DNA of 64,000 bases from DASQFQ01 sp963811595 (GTDB lineage: Bacteria; Actinomycetota; Thermoleophilia; Solirubrobacterales; Solirubrobacteraceae), in assembly GCA_963811595.1 (NCBI GenBank), contig CAWERW010000014.1:10331-74330 (forward strand), read 5' to 3'. Below, one piece after another: positions 16,098 through 26,428 of the stretch. The notes under the pieces were generated by a model, which saw nothing but the letters and a program-made list of their open reading frames with translations, had not been told where the DNA came from and did no database searches. Each line of letters opens with the position of its first letter. Position 1 is the first letter of the stretch. A program made the translations under genes and the position numbers.

Positions 16098-16631
16098 GTG
16101 CCCCGACGACCGCGCCAGGAGCTCGCCGGCGGCGTGCATCACGTCTATGCGCGCGGCAACAGGAAGCAACCGATCTACACGGATCACCGCGATCGGCGGC
16201 GCTACCTCTGGCTGCTTTGTCGCGCCGTCTCCGAGCACCGCTGGCATTGCCTTGCCTACTGCCTGATGCCGAACCACGTCCATCTTCTGCTCGAGACGCC
16301 CGAGCCGAACCTTGGCGCAGGCGTGCAGCTGATCCACGGCAGCTACGCCCGCTGGTTCAACGACCGCCACGGGCACGTCGGCCATCTGTTCCAAGCGCGC
16401 TTCGGGGCGAACCTGGTCACGACCGACGCGCAACTCGTCGCGGTGGTGCGCTACCTCGCACTCAACCCGGTGGCGGCAGGACTCTGCGATCGGGCCGACC
16501 AATGGCGCTGGGGTAGCTGTTGCGAGCCGCGTCCACCGTGGCTCGACCAAACGCGGTTGCTGCAATACCTCGGGGCTGAAGGCGGGGATCCGTGGCGCCG
16601 CTACGGCGAGTTGACGACAACCCTCAAGTAG
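16098..16631 (+). CDS. REP-associated tyrosine transposase (RAYT, Y1/IS200-like)
   Basis: 177 residues. The family start GGVHHVYARGNRKQPIY, the HUH metal motif in CLMPNHVHLLLE, and the catalytic-tyrosine helix in VVRYLALNPVAAGL are all present, so the enzyme looks intact. RAYTs nick and join single-stranded REP hairpins. The GTG at 16098 gives the usual N-terminus (PRRPRQELAGGV); an in-frame TTG at 16053 lies within the left REP and is less likely. The last codons and the TAG stop are part of the right REP. It is encoded on the same strand as the exporter operon. Confidence 0.9.
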   Translation: MPRRPRQELAGGVHHVYARGNRKQPIYTDHRDRRRYLWLLCRAVSEHRWHCLAYCLMPNHVHLLLETPEPNLGAGVQLIHGSYARWFNDRHGHVGHLFQARFGANLVTTDAQLVAVVRYLALNPVAAGLCDRADQWRWGSCCEPRPPWLDQTRLLQYLGAEGGDPWRRYGELTTTLK

Positions 16632-16654
16632 GGGTCTGACCCCTGGTTGAGGGT
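16620..16654. repeat. Right REP hairpin
   Basis: Same arms as the left copy and the same orientation, with T instead of A at the centre. It contains the transposase stop codon (TAG at 16629-16631), and its last base is the first of the TTA that reads as TAA stop for the minus-strand gene to the right. Confidence 0.88.
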
Positions 16655-17457
16655 TAGAACTCGACGTCGCCCATGCCCTTCCAGCCGGCGAGCTCGAGCA
16701 GCTCGTCGCGGGGCACGTCGGCGGAGGAGAGCACGCAGGTCTGGCCGTTGCGGCGCCATGTGACGACCGTGCGCCCGTCGGCCTCGAGCGCGCGGATGAC
16801 CGTGCCCTCGACGGTCGACTCGTCAGCGTCGCCCGGCTGATCGAGCGCGTCGCCGCCGACCACCGTGTAGGCGATCTCGCGGCCGTCCTTCTCGTAGAAG
16901 ACCGTGCGCGTCTCGCGCCCGCCGATCTCGTCGGTGCGGGTGCCGGTGGCCTCCCAGCCGAACTTCCCGGCGAAGTTGGGGAACACGACGTCGTCCTGGC
17001 GCTCGCGCAGCACCTTCGAGTCCGCCGCCACCGGCGCGATCGCCGCCGTCGGCGGCTTCACAGCGGCCGCTGCCACGTCCTCGATGTCCGGCCCACCGCC
17101 GACGAGCACGACCGCGGCGAGCACCGCGGCGAGCGCCCCGGCCACCAGCCCCGGCCATCGGATCCCCCCGAGCCGGGTGCGCGCGGACGGGCGGCGCTCC
17201 CCATGGCGCCGCCCCGGGGCCGAGAGGGCCTCGACGCGCGTTCGCAGGGCGAGCGGGGCGCCCGTGGACTCCGCAGCGGTGGCGATCGCGTCGCGCCCGG
17301 CCTGCTGGCGGACGAGCGCCGCGTTGTACGAGGGATCGGAGGCCGCCCGCGCCTCGACCGCCGCGCGGCGATCGGGCTCGAGGTGACCGTCGACATAGGC
17401 GACGAGCTCGCCCTCCTCGTCCTCGGACAGATCCTGGGGAAGGTCAACCACGATCAT
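16654..17457 (-). CDS. Membrane-anchored anti-sigma-factor-like protein
   Basis: 267 residues from ATG. The N-terminal ~70 residues (ELVAYVDGHLEPDRRAAVEA ... DPSYNAALVRQQAGRDA) resemble the helical N-terminus of transmembrane anti-sigma factors but lack the HxxxCxxC zinc motif. One transmembrane helix follows at about 105-125, then an external domain of ~140 residues with RQDDVVFPNFAGKFGWEATG, GGRETRTVFYEKDG and a single Cys. No sigma factor adjoins it, so the partner is unknown. The stop codon abuts the REP element. Confidence 0.68.
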   Translation of the reverse strand: MIVVDLPQDLSEDEEGELVAYVDGHLEPDRRAAVEARAASDPSYNAALVRQQAGRDAIATAAESTGAPLALRTRVEALSAPGRRHGERRPSARTRLGGIRWPGLVAGALAAVLAAVVLVGGGPDIEDVAAAAVKPPTAAIAPVAADSKVLRERQDDVVFPNFAGKFGWEATGTRTDEIGGRETRTVFYEKDGREIAYTVVGGDALDQPGDADESTVEGTVIRALEADGRTVVTWRRNGQTCVLSSADVPRDELLELAGWKGMGDVEF

Positions 17458-17493
17458 CAAGAAAGCAGACGCCGGAAGGGCTTCCCGTATTCC

Positions 17494-19479
17494 CTACCAG
17501 TGCACGCCCTTCATGAGGTGCGCGAGCGCCATCGCCTCGCCGCTGGCGCGGTCTCCGGGGCCGTCCTCCTCGCCCTCCTTCTTCTTGGTCGACTCGGGGA
17601 AGACCTTGTAGGCCATGTGCAGGATCTGGTCGACCGCCTTCGGCGCCAGCGCGTAGAGCACCTCGCCGAACGTGCCGAGCCGCGTGTTGATCTGCTTCGG
17701 CTTGGCGCGGATCGCCTCGCAGATGAGGTCGGCGGCCTCGTCGGGGGAGATCGTCGGGAACGAGTCGTAGATCTTCGTCGGCGCGATCATCGCGGTGCGC
17801 ACCAGCGGCATGTGGATCGTCGTGAAGCTCACGTTGTCGCCGATGGTCTCGCTCGAGACGACCCGCGTGAACGCGTCGAGCGCCGCTTTCGAGGCCACGT
17901 AGGCCGAGAAGCGCGGCGGGTTCGTCTGCACGCCGATCGAGGAGACGTTGACGATGTGGCCCGACTTCTTCTCACGCATGTGGGGCAGGACGCCGAGGAC
18001 GAGCTTGATCGTCCCCAGGTAGTTGAGCTTGATCGTCCGCTCGTAGTCGTGGAAGCGGTCGTAGGAGAAGGCCACCGAGCGCCGGATCGAGCGGCCCGCG
18101 TTGTTGACGAGCATGTCGATCGAGACGTGCTCGGAGAAGATCTTCTCGACCAGCGCGTCGATCGAGTCGTAGTCCGAGAGGTCGGCGGTGTAGGCGTACG
18201 CCGTCCCGCCGTTGCGCTCGATCTCCTCCTTGGCCGCGTTGAGCTTGTCCTCCGAGCGCGCCACCAGCAGCGGGATGCCGCCGGCCGCGGCGATCTTGTG
18301 CGCCGCGGCCAGGCCGATGCCGCTCGAGGCGCCGGTGATGATCACGGTCTTGCCGTTGACGGCGCCCTCGAACGAGCGGTCCTTGAACAGGTCCGGGTCG
18401 AGATTGCGCTCCCAGTAGTCCCACAGCCGCTCCGAGTAGGACTCGAGCGGCGGCAGCTCGATCCCGGAGCCCTCGAGCGCGCGCCGGGTGTCGCGGGCGT
18501 CGAAGCTCGCGGTCAGCCCGATGTACTCGATCACGCTGTCCGGGACGCCGAGGTCGGCGAGCAATGAGCGCCGGATGTCCTTCAGCGCCGGCAGCTTCAT
18601 CGCGTAGGACAGCACCCCCTTGGGGAGCATGTCCGTCATCTTCTTGTCGACCCGCATGACCATCTGCGGGGCGTGGCCGGCGCGCGCGAACGTGTTCATG
18701 ACGTCGCCCGCGGCCTGCATCTTCGGGTTCACGAGGTGGAAGGCCTGGCCGTCGCCGGCGTCCTGGTGGGCGATGTGGTCCATCGCGGCGGCCACGTAGT
18801 CGACCGGCACGATGTTCGTCTTGCCGACCTCGAGCCCGATCAGCGGGAACCATGGCGGCAGCGTGTTGCGGACCTTCTGGATCGCCTTGAAGAAGTAGTA
18901 GGGCCCGTCGATCTTGTCCATCTCGCCGGTCTTGGAGTTGCCGACGACGATCGAGGGCCGGTAGACGCGCCACGGCACCGTGACGCCCTGGCGGACGAGC
19001 TTCTCGGCCTCGAACTTGGTCCGGTGGTAGGGATGCTCGAGCTTCTGCCCGACGTCGAAGTCGTCCTCGGTGAAGTGCCCCTCGTACATGCCGGCCACGG
19101 CGATCGAGGACGCGTGGTGGAAGTGCCCGGCGCCGAGGTCGTTGGCGAGGTCGATCGCGTTCTGCGTGCCCTGGACGTTGAGGCGCTTGTTGCGCTCCTC
19201 GTCGGCGGTCATGTCGTAGATCGCGGCGAGGTGGAAGAAGTGGTCGACGCCCTTCAGCGCCGCGCGGTCCTCCTCGGAGACGCCCAGCAGCGGCTCCGAC
19301 AGATCGCCCTTGACGGGCTTGATGCGGTCGGCCCGGTCGCCGGCCGTCGCACGCAGCCGGTCGAGCTTCTCCTCGGAGCCCTCCCGCACCAGCACGTGGA
19401 TGTCGCCTTCGCGCTCGAGCAGCCGCTCGACGAGATGGCGGCCGATGAAGCCTGTTGCCCCGGTCACGAAGTAGCTCAT
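17494..19479 (-). CDS. Fused fatty acyl-CoA reductase + SDR (AcrA1/FAR-like)
   Basis: 661 residues, two reductase domains. Residues 1-370 form an extended SDR (VTGATGFIGRHLVERLL at 4-20, HLAAIYDM, YHRTKFEAEKLV), as in fatty acyl reductases. Residues 376-640 form a classical SDR (TVIITGASSGIGLAAA, VNNAGRSI, the catalytic Ser in VSSIGVQ, YVASKAA). This size and order match mycobacterial AcrA1 and the bacterial fatty acyl-CoA reductases that make fatty alcohols via aldehyde. With the WS/DGAT gene at 51.9-53.4 kb it could feed wax ester synthesis; that link is inference. No membrane segment is evident. Confidence 0.85.
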   Translation of the reverse strand: MSYFVTGATGFIGRHLVERLLEREGDIHVLVREGSEEKLDRLRATAGDRADRIKPVKGDLSEPLLGVSEEDRAALKGVDHFFHLAAIYDMTADEERNKRLNVQGTQNAIDLANDLGAGHFHHASSIAVAGMYEGHFTEDDFDVGQKLEHPYHRTKFEAEKLVRQGVTVPWRVYRPSIVVGNSKTGEMDKIDGPYYFFKAIQKVRNTLPPWFPLIGLEVGKTNIVPVDYVAAAMDHIAHQDAGDGQAFHLVNPKMQAAGDVMNTFARAGHAPQMVMRVDKKMTDMLPKGVLSYAMKLPALKDIRRSLLADLGVPDSVIEYIGLTASFDARDTRRALEGSGIELPPLESYSERLWDYWERNLDPDLFKDRSFEGAVNGKTVIITGASSGIGLAAAHKIAAAGGIPLLVARSEDKLNAAKEEIERNGGTAYAYTADLSDYDSIDALVEKIFSEHVSIDMLVNNAGRSIRRSVAFSYDRFHDYERTIKLNYLGTIKLVLGVLPHMREKKSGHIVNVSSIGVQTNPPRFSAYVASKAALDAFTRVVSSETIGDNVSFTTIHMPLVRTAMIAPTKIYDSFPTISPDEAADLICEAIRAKPKQINTRLGTFGEVLYALAPKAVDQILHMAYKVFPESTKKKEGEEDGPGDRASGEAMALAHLMKGVHW

Positions 19480-19500
19480 GGCCGGGACCCTACCTCGCGC

Positions 19501-21168
19501 TCAGCGCACTCTGACGCGTACGCGCTTCGAGTAGCCCAGCGCGTACGGGAAGCGGGCGTCGCCGCGCAACTTGACCCGGAACGAGAACGTGCGCCCGCGC
19601 GAGGAGCCGGAGCGGAAGCGGTAGCGCTTGGAGAACCGCCCGCGGCGGTTCGCCCGGCCCTCCGCGAACGTGGTGTAGCGGCCGTTGCCCTCGCGCCCCT
19701 GGAAGATCAGCGGCACCCCGCGCGAGGGGATCGTGCCGCGCACGCGCCCGCTGAGCCGGAGCGAGCCGCCGACGCCGACCGACCGCGGCGACGCGCCCAG
19801 CGACGACGACGCGCGCGCGTTGAGCGTCACGTACGCGCTCTCCTGGTAGCCGGGGTCGCGCACGTGCGAGCGCCAGGCGACCTGCGTCAGCCGCGAGGCG
19901 CCGGCGCGCACGGTGACGCGGTAGACGCCGTCGGAGCGGGTCGTCGTCGCGTAGCGGTCGACGAAGCGCGCGCTCTGGCGCCGGTCGCGGGTGAGCACGC
20001 GCAGCTGGGCGCCGGAGACGGGGCGGCCGGCCGAGTTGAGCAGGCGGCCGGTGATCGTGACCCGGCGGTTGTAGGCGACGGTGCGGCGCGTCTTGGAGCC
20101 GGTGGTGAAGCGCGCGCTCAGCGAGCCGTCCTCGGTCGCGCCGGCGCCGTTGAGCGGGCCGCGGTCCGACGGCGTGGCGACGTCGACCTGGAACGGCCCG
20201 CGGTCGGTGACGTTGCCGCCCGCGTCGACCACGCGGACCTTCAGGTTCCGCCGCCCGGCGGGCAGCGCGGTCGGGCGCACGACCTCGTTGCTGAGGTTCG
20301 GGCACGCCTTGGCGAGGCGGAACGAGCAGGTCGCGCCGCGCTCGGTGCGGGAGCCGGCCGCGTAGTCCTCCTGGCCGACGACGTTGTCGGTGCCGGTCGT
20401 GACGTCGAGGATCTGCACGCGGCGGATGCCGCCGTTGTCGGTGGCGTCGAGCGTGACCGCGTCGGCGCCGGAGCGCGCGCCGCCGGCCAGCAGCCCCGAG
20501 GCGGAGACGTCGGCGGCGGGGGCGGTCGGGTCGTTGAGCACGACCTGCGCGCCCCAGAGCAGGTTCGCGATCCCGCCGCTCGGGGCGACCGTGCACGCGG
20601 TGTTGGCGCTGCTGTTGAAGCAGCCGACCGCGATCTGCAGCGTGGTCGCGGTGCCGGCGTAGCCCGCCAGCGCGGGGAAGCTGGCGCGCGAGACCGTGCT
20701 CCGCGGCACGACGACGTTGTTCTCCGGATAGCCGTACCAGGAGCGGGCGGCGTTGAGGCGGTTGCGCGTCGCGTTGTCGTAGTGGCCGGCGCCGGCGAAG
20801 GCGGTGCCGCCGAGCCGGTAGATCGCGTACAGCCGGCGCGTGCCGGAGTCCGGCGCGCCGTTGCGGTAGGTGAGCTGGCGGGTGAGCGAGAAGTCGGCGA
20901 TCCTCATGCCGCTCGGGGCGGTGAACGTGGTGCTGCCGGTGCCGCCGTCGGGCACGCGCGCGTTGCCGGCCACCGAGTTGCCCATCGTCGTGCTGCCGGG
21001 GCACGACTCGTCGGCGGAGATGCCGACGGCGGCGACGCTGTTCCACGACCGGTTGTCCGGCGCGCCGCACGCGACGACGGTGTAGCTGCCGGCGTGGGCG
21101 GCCGGCGCGGTGATGGCCATGACGGCCGCGGCCAGCCCGATGAGGATCCCCCTGCGCTTCACGACCAC
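19501..21168 (-). CDS. Large secreted protein with Ig/CNA-B-like beta domains, function unknown
   Basis: 555 residues from GTG. A signal peptide (VKRRGILIGLAAAVMAITAP, cleavage near AHAGS) leads into a ~190-residue N-terminal domain with paired Cys (VVACGAPDNRSW, DESCPGST, GCFNSSANTACTV). Repeated beta-sandwich modules follow (RVTITGRLLNSAGRPVSGA, SLRLSGRVRG), ending in Arg/Val-rich strands. Secreted proteins of this layout are common in Solirubrobacterales. I do not recognise a catalytic site. It is the only gene between the reductase and the enoyl-CoA hydratase on this strand. Confidence 0.75.
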   Translation of the reverse strand: MVVKRRGILIGLAAAVMAITAPAAHAGSYTVVACGAPDNRSWNSVAAVGISADESCPGSTTMGNSVAGNARVPDGGTGSTTFTAPSGMRIADFSLTRQLTYRNGAPDSGTRRLYAIYRLGGTAFAGAGHYDNATRNRLNAARSWYGYPENNVVVPRSTVSRASFPALAGYAGTATTLQIAVGCFNSSANTACTVAPSGGIANLLWGAQVVLNDPTAPAADVSASGLLAGGARSGADAVTLDATDNGGIRRVQILDVTTGTDNVVGQEDYAAGSRTERGATCSFRLAKACPNLSNEVVRPTALPAGRRNLKVRVVDAGGNVTDRGPFQVDVATPSDRGPLNGAGATEDGSLSARFTTGSKTRRTVAYNRRVTITGRLLNSAGRPVSGAQLRVLTRDRRQSARFVDRYATTTRSDGVYRVTVRAGASRLTQVAWRSHVRDPGYQESAYVTLNARASSSLGASPRSVGVGGSLRLSGRVRGTIPSRGVPLIFQGREGNGRYTTFAEGRANRRGRFSKRYRFRSGSSRGRTFSFRVKLRGDARFPYALGYSKRVRVRVR

Positions 21169-21201
21169 TCGATACCCGCCCGTCCCTCGAAGTTGCGGAA
21201 A

Positions 21202-21966
21202 CTAGATCCCGGTCCCGGCGGCGCCGCGGCCCTCGCCGTCCGCGAAGCGCCGCGCCCCCTCGAGCGCGGTCTCGTGGCGCCCGCGCCCGAGCTGCGCCTC
21301 CAGCGCGAGCCCCTCGGCGAGCGCTCGCCCCTCGCCGTCGAGCAGCGCGCGGCGGTCGGAGAGCAGCGTGTCCTGGGGGAACGCCGCGATCGCCTCCGCC
21401 ATCGCGAGCGCGCGCGCCACGTGCTCGCCGGCGGCCACGCGCTCGGTGACGAGGCCGAAGCGGTCGGCCTCCTCGACGTCGATCACGCGGCCCGAGATCG
21501 TCAGGTCGAGCGCGCGCCCGCTGCCGACGATCCGCGGCAGCCGCTGCGTCCCGCCGTCGATCAGGGGGACGCCGAAGCGGCGCTCGGTGAAGCCGAAGCG
21601 CGCGCTCGGGGTCGCGATCCGCAGGTCGCACCACAGCGCGAGCTCGAAGCCGCCGGCCAGGCACCAGCCGGAGACGGCGGCGATCGTCGGCTTCGGCGAC
21701 GCGAGCCGGGTGAAGCCGAGCGGGCCCTCGGGCCGGTCGAGCCGCGGGCCGAGCGTGTCGAGCGCCTTCAGGTCGGCGCCGGCGCAGAACGCCTCCTCGC
21801 CGCCGCCCGTGACGACGAGCACGCGCGCGCCGTCGTCGGCCACGAACGAGCGGAACGCCTCGTGCAGCGCCTCCGCCGTCGGGCCGTCGATCGCGTTGCG
21901 GCGCTCCGGGCGGTCGATCGTGACCAGCGCGGCGGCGCCGGCGCGCTCGTAGGCGATATTGCGCAA
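21202..21966 (-). CDS. Enoyl-CoA hydratase/isomerase family protein
   Basis: 254 residues with a TTG start (no ATG or GTG earlier in frame). Crotonase signatures: RPERRNAIDG, FCAGADLKALDTLG (oxyanion hole), AAVSGWCLAGGFELALWCD, FGFTERRFGVPLIDGGTQRLP and the C-terminal trimerisation helix. The Glu pair of true hydratases is only partly conserved (ELALWCDLRIA; ERRFGVPL), so an isomerase or other crotonase activity is possible. Probably acts on acyl-CoA in the cytoplasm. Confidence 0.85.
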   Translation of the reverse strand: MRNIAYERAGAAALVTIDRPERRNAIDGPTAEALHEAFRSFVADDGARVLVVTGGGEEAFCAGADLKALDTLGPRLDRPEGPLGFTRLASPKPTIAAVSGWCLAGGFELALWCDLRIATPSARFGFTERRFGVPLIDGGTQRLPRIVGSGRALDLTISGRVIDVEEADRFGLVTERVAAGEHVARALAMAEAIAAFPQDTLLSDRRALLDGEGRALAEGLALEAQLGRGRHETALEGARRFADGEGRGAAGTGI

Positions 21967-21974
21967 GCTGGGTG

Positions 21975-22253
21975 CTACCAGCCGCCGCGCAGATCAGCGC
22001 GCGCGCGACGGGCCTTGGCGGCCTTCTTGCGCGCGTCCTTGCGCTTGTCGAGCGTCGCCTGGGTGATGCTCAGCACGAAGATGAGCAGCGGGAACGCGGC
22101 GATGATGATGAAGCCGGCGTTCGTGACGATCTTGTCCGACGTCTCGCCGTAGGTGCCCTCGCCGGCGTCGTGGCCCTCGGCCGCGAGCGCCAGCGGCGCG
22201 GTCAGCGCGAGCAGGGTGAGGGTCAGGAAGAGGATGTGGAGCGTACGGCGCAT
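21975..22253 (-). CDS. Small membrane protein of unknown function
   Basis: 92 residues from ATG. A signal-like hydrophobic start (TLHILFLTLTLLALTAPLAL) is followed by an acidic linker, one transmembrane helix (NAGFIIIAAFPLLIFVLSIT, about 48-67) and a strongly basic cytoplasmic tail (LDKRKDARKKAAKARRARAD). The topology fits a small membrane anchor. It lies 8 bases before the start of the enoyl-CoA hydratase gene and so is probably cotranscribed with it. It diverges from the ABC-F gene. Confidence 0.72.
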   Translation of the reverse strand: MRRTLHILFLTLTLLALTAPLALAAEGHDAGEGTYGETSDKIVTNAGFIIIAAFPLLIFVLSITQATLDKRKDARKKAAKARRARADLRGGW

Positions 22254-22289
22254 CCCGCCCGAGTATATGGGCCGAAGTAGCCTGATCGC

Positions 22290-24167
<1,878 letters not shown>

Positions 24168-24172
24168 GAAGC

Positions 24173-24194
24173 CTTCACTAGGCTTTCACGACTT
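24173..24194 (+). promoter_or_regulatory. PHO-box-like direct repeat before phoX
   Basis: Two adjacent 11-bp units, CTTCACTAGGC and TTTCACGACTT, with a third weak unit after them. The TTCAC cores are 11 bases apart, matching the direct-repeat units bound by actinobacterial PhoP. They lie 21 bases before the phoX ATG. Confidence 0.7.
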
Positions 24195-24214
24195 CGGTCG
24201 ACAGGGGGTTCCGG

Positions 24215-25660
24215 ATGGGTGTCATGGATCGGCGCGCGTTCATCGCGCGAGGATTGGCGGCGACCGGCGGGGGTGCGCTGAGCGCGATCGCGCTCGACCG
24301 GCTCGCGGTGCGGGCGGCGCTCGCCGACAAGGGCGGCCACCACGGGAGCTCCTACGGCGAGCCGGTGCCCATGAAGGACCAGCGCGGGATCGAGGTGCTC
24401 GCCCTGCCCGCCGGCTTCTCCTACGTGACCTTCGGCCACATCGCGTCGAAGATGTCGGACGGCCACCTCACGCCGCTGGCGCTCGACGGCATGGCGGCCT
24501 TCCGCGGGCCGAAGGGCACGGTGCGGCTGATCCGCAACCACGAGGACCGCAACCCGCCCGGCGAGGGCAGCGTCCCGCACGATCGCCGCACGTACGACCG
24601 GACCGCGGGCGGCGGCACGACCACGCTCGACTACGACCCGCATTCGCGCCGGCTCGTGCGCGACTTCGTCTCGCTGTCCGGGAGCCACGTCAACTGCGCG
24701 GGCGGCTTCGGCCTGCACCGCAAGAGCTGGCTGACCGGCGAGGAGACGGTCTTCGGGCCCGACTTCAACGGCTACGCGGAGCGCCACGGCTACGTGTTCG
24801 AGGTGCCGCTGCACCGTGGGCCGCACCACAGCGCCGGCCGCCCGCTGAAGGCGATGGGCCGCTTCATGCACGAGGCGCTCGCCACCGACGAGCGCAGCGG
24901 CGTCGTCTACGAGACCGAGGACCCCGGGTCGGGCCGCGGGGCCGGCTTCTACCGCTTCATCCCGCGCGACCGCCACGAGCTCAAGCGCGGCGGCCGGCTT
25001 CAGATCCTCGGGATCAAGGGCTCGCCGCAGTACGACGCACGCGACGGCGAGACCCGCGGCCGGCCGCGGCCGGTGACGTGGATTGACATCCCCGATCCGG
25101 ATCCCGAGTACGTCAACGAGAACGATCCGCGCGGCGTCTTCCAGCAGGGCTGGAGGGCCGGGGCGGCCAAGTTCAACCGGCTCGAGGGCTGCTGGGCCGA
25201 CGGGGACAGCATCTACTTCGTCTCCACCAGCGGCGGCGACGCCAAGAACGGCGACACGAACTCCGACGGCTACCGCGAGGGCTACGGGCAGATCTGGGAG
25301 TACCGCCAGCGCTCGCGCACGCTCGTCCTGCACTACGAGTCGCCGGGCGGCGACGTGCTCGACTCGCCCGACAACCTCACCGTGACGCCGCGCGGCGGGC
25401 TGCTCGCTTGCGAGGACGACGCGTCGGACACGAACGGCGAGAGCGTCAACCGGCTGATCGGGATCTCCCCGCGGGGCGAGGCGTTCACGTTCGCGGTCAA
25501 CGTCCTCAGCGAGTCGGAGCTGGCGGGAGTGTGCTTCAGCCCCGACGGCCGCACACTGTTCGTCAACGTCTTCGGCGACTCGACGGGCACGCCCGAGGCG
25601 CACCGGGACGAGGGGATGACCTGCGCGATCACCGGGCCGTGGCGGAACGGGTCGCTCTGA
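24215..25660 (+). CDS. phoX: PhoX-type alkaline phosphatase (Tat-exported)
   Basis: 481 residues. A twin-arginine signal (MDRRAFIARGLAATGGGALS) shows export by Tat. The mature domain is the PhoX/DUF839 type: RLIRNHEDRNPPGEG, SHVNCAGG, EDDASDTNGESVNRL, a propeller with SGVVYETEDPGSGRG and NRLEGCWADGDSIYF. PhoX enzymes are Ca/Fe-dependent phosphatases that release phosphate from organic esters outside the cell. AGGGGG precedes the ATG by about eight bases. The PHO box upstream and the pst genes downstream support the assignment; the Cys in NRLEGCW is as in the family. Confidence 0.9.
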   Translation: MGVMDRRAFIARGLAATGGGALSAIALDRLAVRAALADKGGHHGSSYGEPVPMKDQRGIEVLALPAGFSYVTFGHIASKMSDGHLTPLALDGMAAFRGPKGTVRLIRNHEDRNPPGEGSVPHDRRTYDRTAGGGTTTLDYDPHSRRLVRDFVSLSGSHVNCAGGFGLHRKSWLTGEETVFGPDFNGYAERHGYVFEVPLHRGPHHSAGRPLKAMGRFMHEALATDERSGVVYETEDPGSGRGAGFYRFIPRDRHELKRGGRLQILGIKGSPQYDARDGETRGRPRPVTWIDIPDPDPEYVNENDPRGVFQQGWRAGAAKFNRLEGCWADGDSIYFVSTSGGDAKNGDTNSDGYREGYGQIWEYRQRSRTLVLHYESPGGDVLDSPDNLTVTPRGGLLACEDDASDTNGESVNRLIGISPRGEAFTFAVNVLSESELAGVCFSPDGRTLFVNVFGDSTGTPEAHRDEGMTCAITGPWRNGSL

Positions 25661-25668
25661 TCTGAGGC

Positions 25669-25710
25669 CACGCGACGGCCGCGGGCGGGGAGCTCCGCGG
25701 CCGCCGCGTG
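25669..25710. terminator. Strong bidirectional hairpin between convergent genes
   Basis: Arms CACGCG-A-CGGCCGCGG (25669-25684) and CCGCGGCCG-C-CGCGTG (25695-25710) can pair over 15 bases with a single A-C mismatch around a 10-base loop. It lies after the phoX stop (+) and after the DUF47 stop (-). No U-tract follows, as is common in high-GC actinobacteria. Confidence 0.7.
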
Positions 25711-25773
25711 TGGAGAGGAGGGGCCTCGCGGCGAAGGATCGCCACGCCCGGGCCGGCCGGTGTGAAGAAGCCG

Positions 25774-26388
25774 CTACCGGCGCTTGATCGCGATGCCCTC
25801 GAGCACGTTGGCGGCCGTCTCGCACGCGTCGACGGCCGCCTCCAGGGACTCGAAGATGTCCTTCCAGCGGATCACGACCATCGGGTCGATGCCGTTGGCG
25901 AAGAGCGAGGCGACGGCCTCGCGGACGATGCTGTCGGCCTCGTTCTCGAGCCGGTGGATCTCGACGAGGTGCGGGCCGGTGTCGGTGTCGTCGCGCAGCC
26001 CCTGCAGCGCGGCGACGACCTCCTCGGCGGCGCGCACGAGGACGCCGGCGATCGCCTGGGCGGGCTCCATCGTCGCCTCGACGCCGTAGCGCCCGAGCTG
26101 GTCGGCCGCCTCCTCGGCGAAGTCCACGATGTCGTCGAGCGCTCCGGTCAGCGCGTGCACGTCGGCGGTCTCGGGCAGCGCGCGCCGGGAGCGGAACTGC
26201 GCGGCGCGATGCAGGATGTCGTGGGCGATCCGGTCGCCCTCGTGCTCGCACTCGACGATCGCGTCGCCGGCCCCGTTGGAGTAGGGGTAGTCGGCGAACA
26301 GGTCGCGCAGCAGCTGTGCGGTCCGGTGCACGTTCCGACCCGACTCGGCGAAGAGCTCCAGCAGCCGGGGGTCGGGGCGGCGTCGCAT
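25774..26388 (-). CDS. DUF47-family phosphate transport regulator (PhoU-like)
   Basis: 204 residues from ATG; in-frame GTG/TTG codons up to 26397 are possible starts. The all-helical DUF47 fold is indicated by LFAESGRNVHRTAQLLRDLF, VECEHEGDRIAHDILHR (E-x3-D metal-type motif), DDIVDFAEEAADQLG, IHRLENEADSIVREAVASLF and IRWKDIFESLEAAVDACET. DUF47 proteins usually accompany low-affinity PiT transporters, but no pit gene is present here; instead it faces the pst locus across three 11-bp PHO-box units, so it is likely phosphate-regulated. Confidence 0.88.
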   Translation of the reverse strand: MRRRPDPRLLELFAESGRNVHRTAQLLRDLFADYPYSNGAGDAIVECEHEGDRIAHDILHRAAQFRSRRALPETADVHALTGALDDIVDFAEEAADQLGRYGVEATMEPAQAIAGVLVRAAEEVVAALQGLRDDTDTGPHLVEIHRLENEADSIVREAVASLFANGIDPMVVIRWKDIFESLEAAVDACETAANVLEGIAIKRR

Positions 26389-26428
26389 CACCACCAAGCT
26401 ACGCGCCTCACGGCGAGCGTGGGCGGGC

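Larger units (their letters stand above)
16025..16654. mobile_element. RAYT-REP element (transposase between two REP hairpins)
   Basis: A Y1-type transposase gene is bracketed by two 35-bp near-palindromes in the same orientation. The pair is identical except for the central base (A in the left, T in the right). The element sits exactly between the convergent genes for the ABC permease and the anti-sigma-like protein, and its outer bases supply part of both TAA stop codons. This is the organisation known for REP-associated tyrosine transposases. Confidence 0.85.

Noticed and set aside
18673..22152. A 1,159-codon plus-strand frame across three genes
   Set aside because: Composition (Arg, Ala, Val, Asp runs) and antisense position to the reductase, secreted protein and crotonase genes show it is a shadow.
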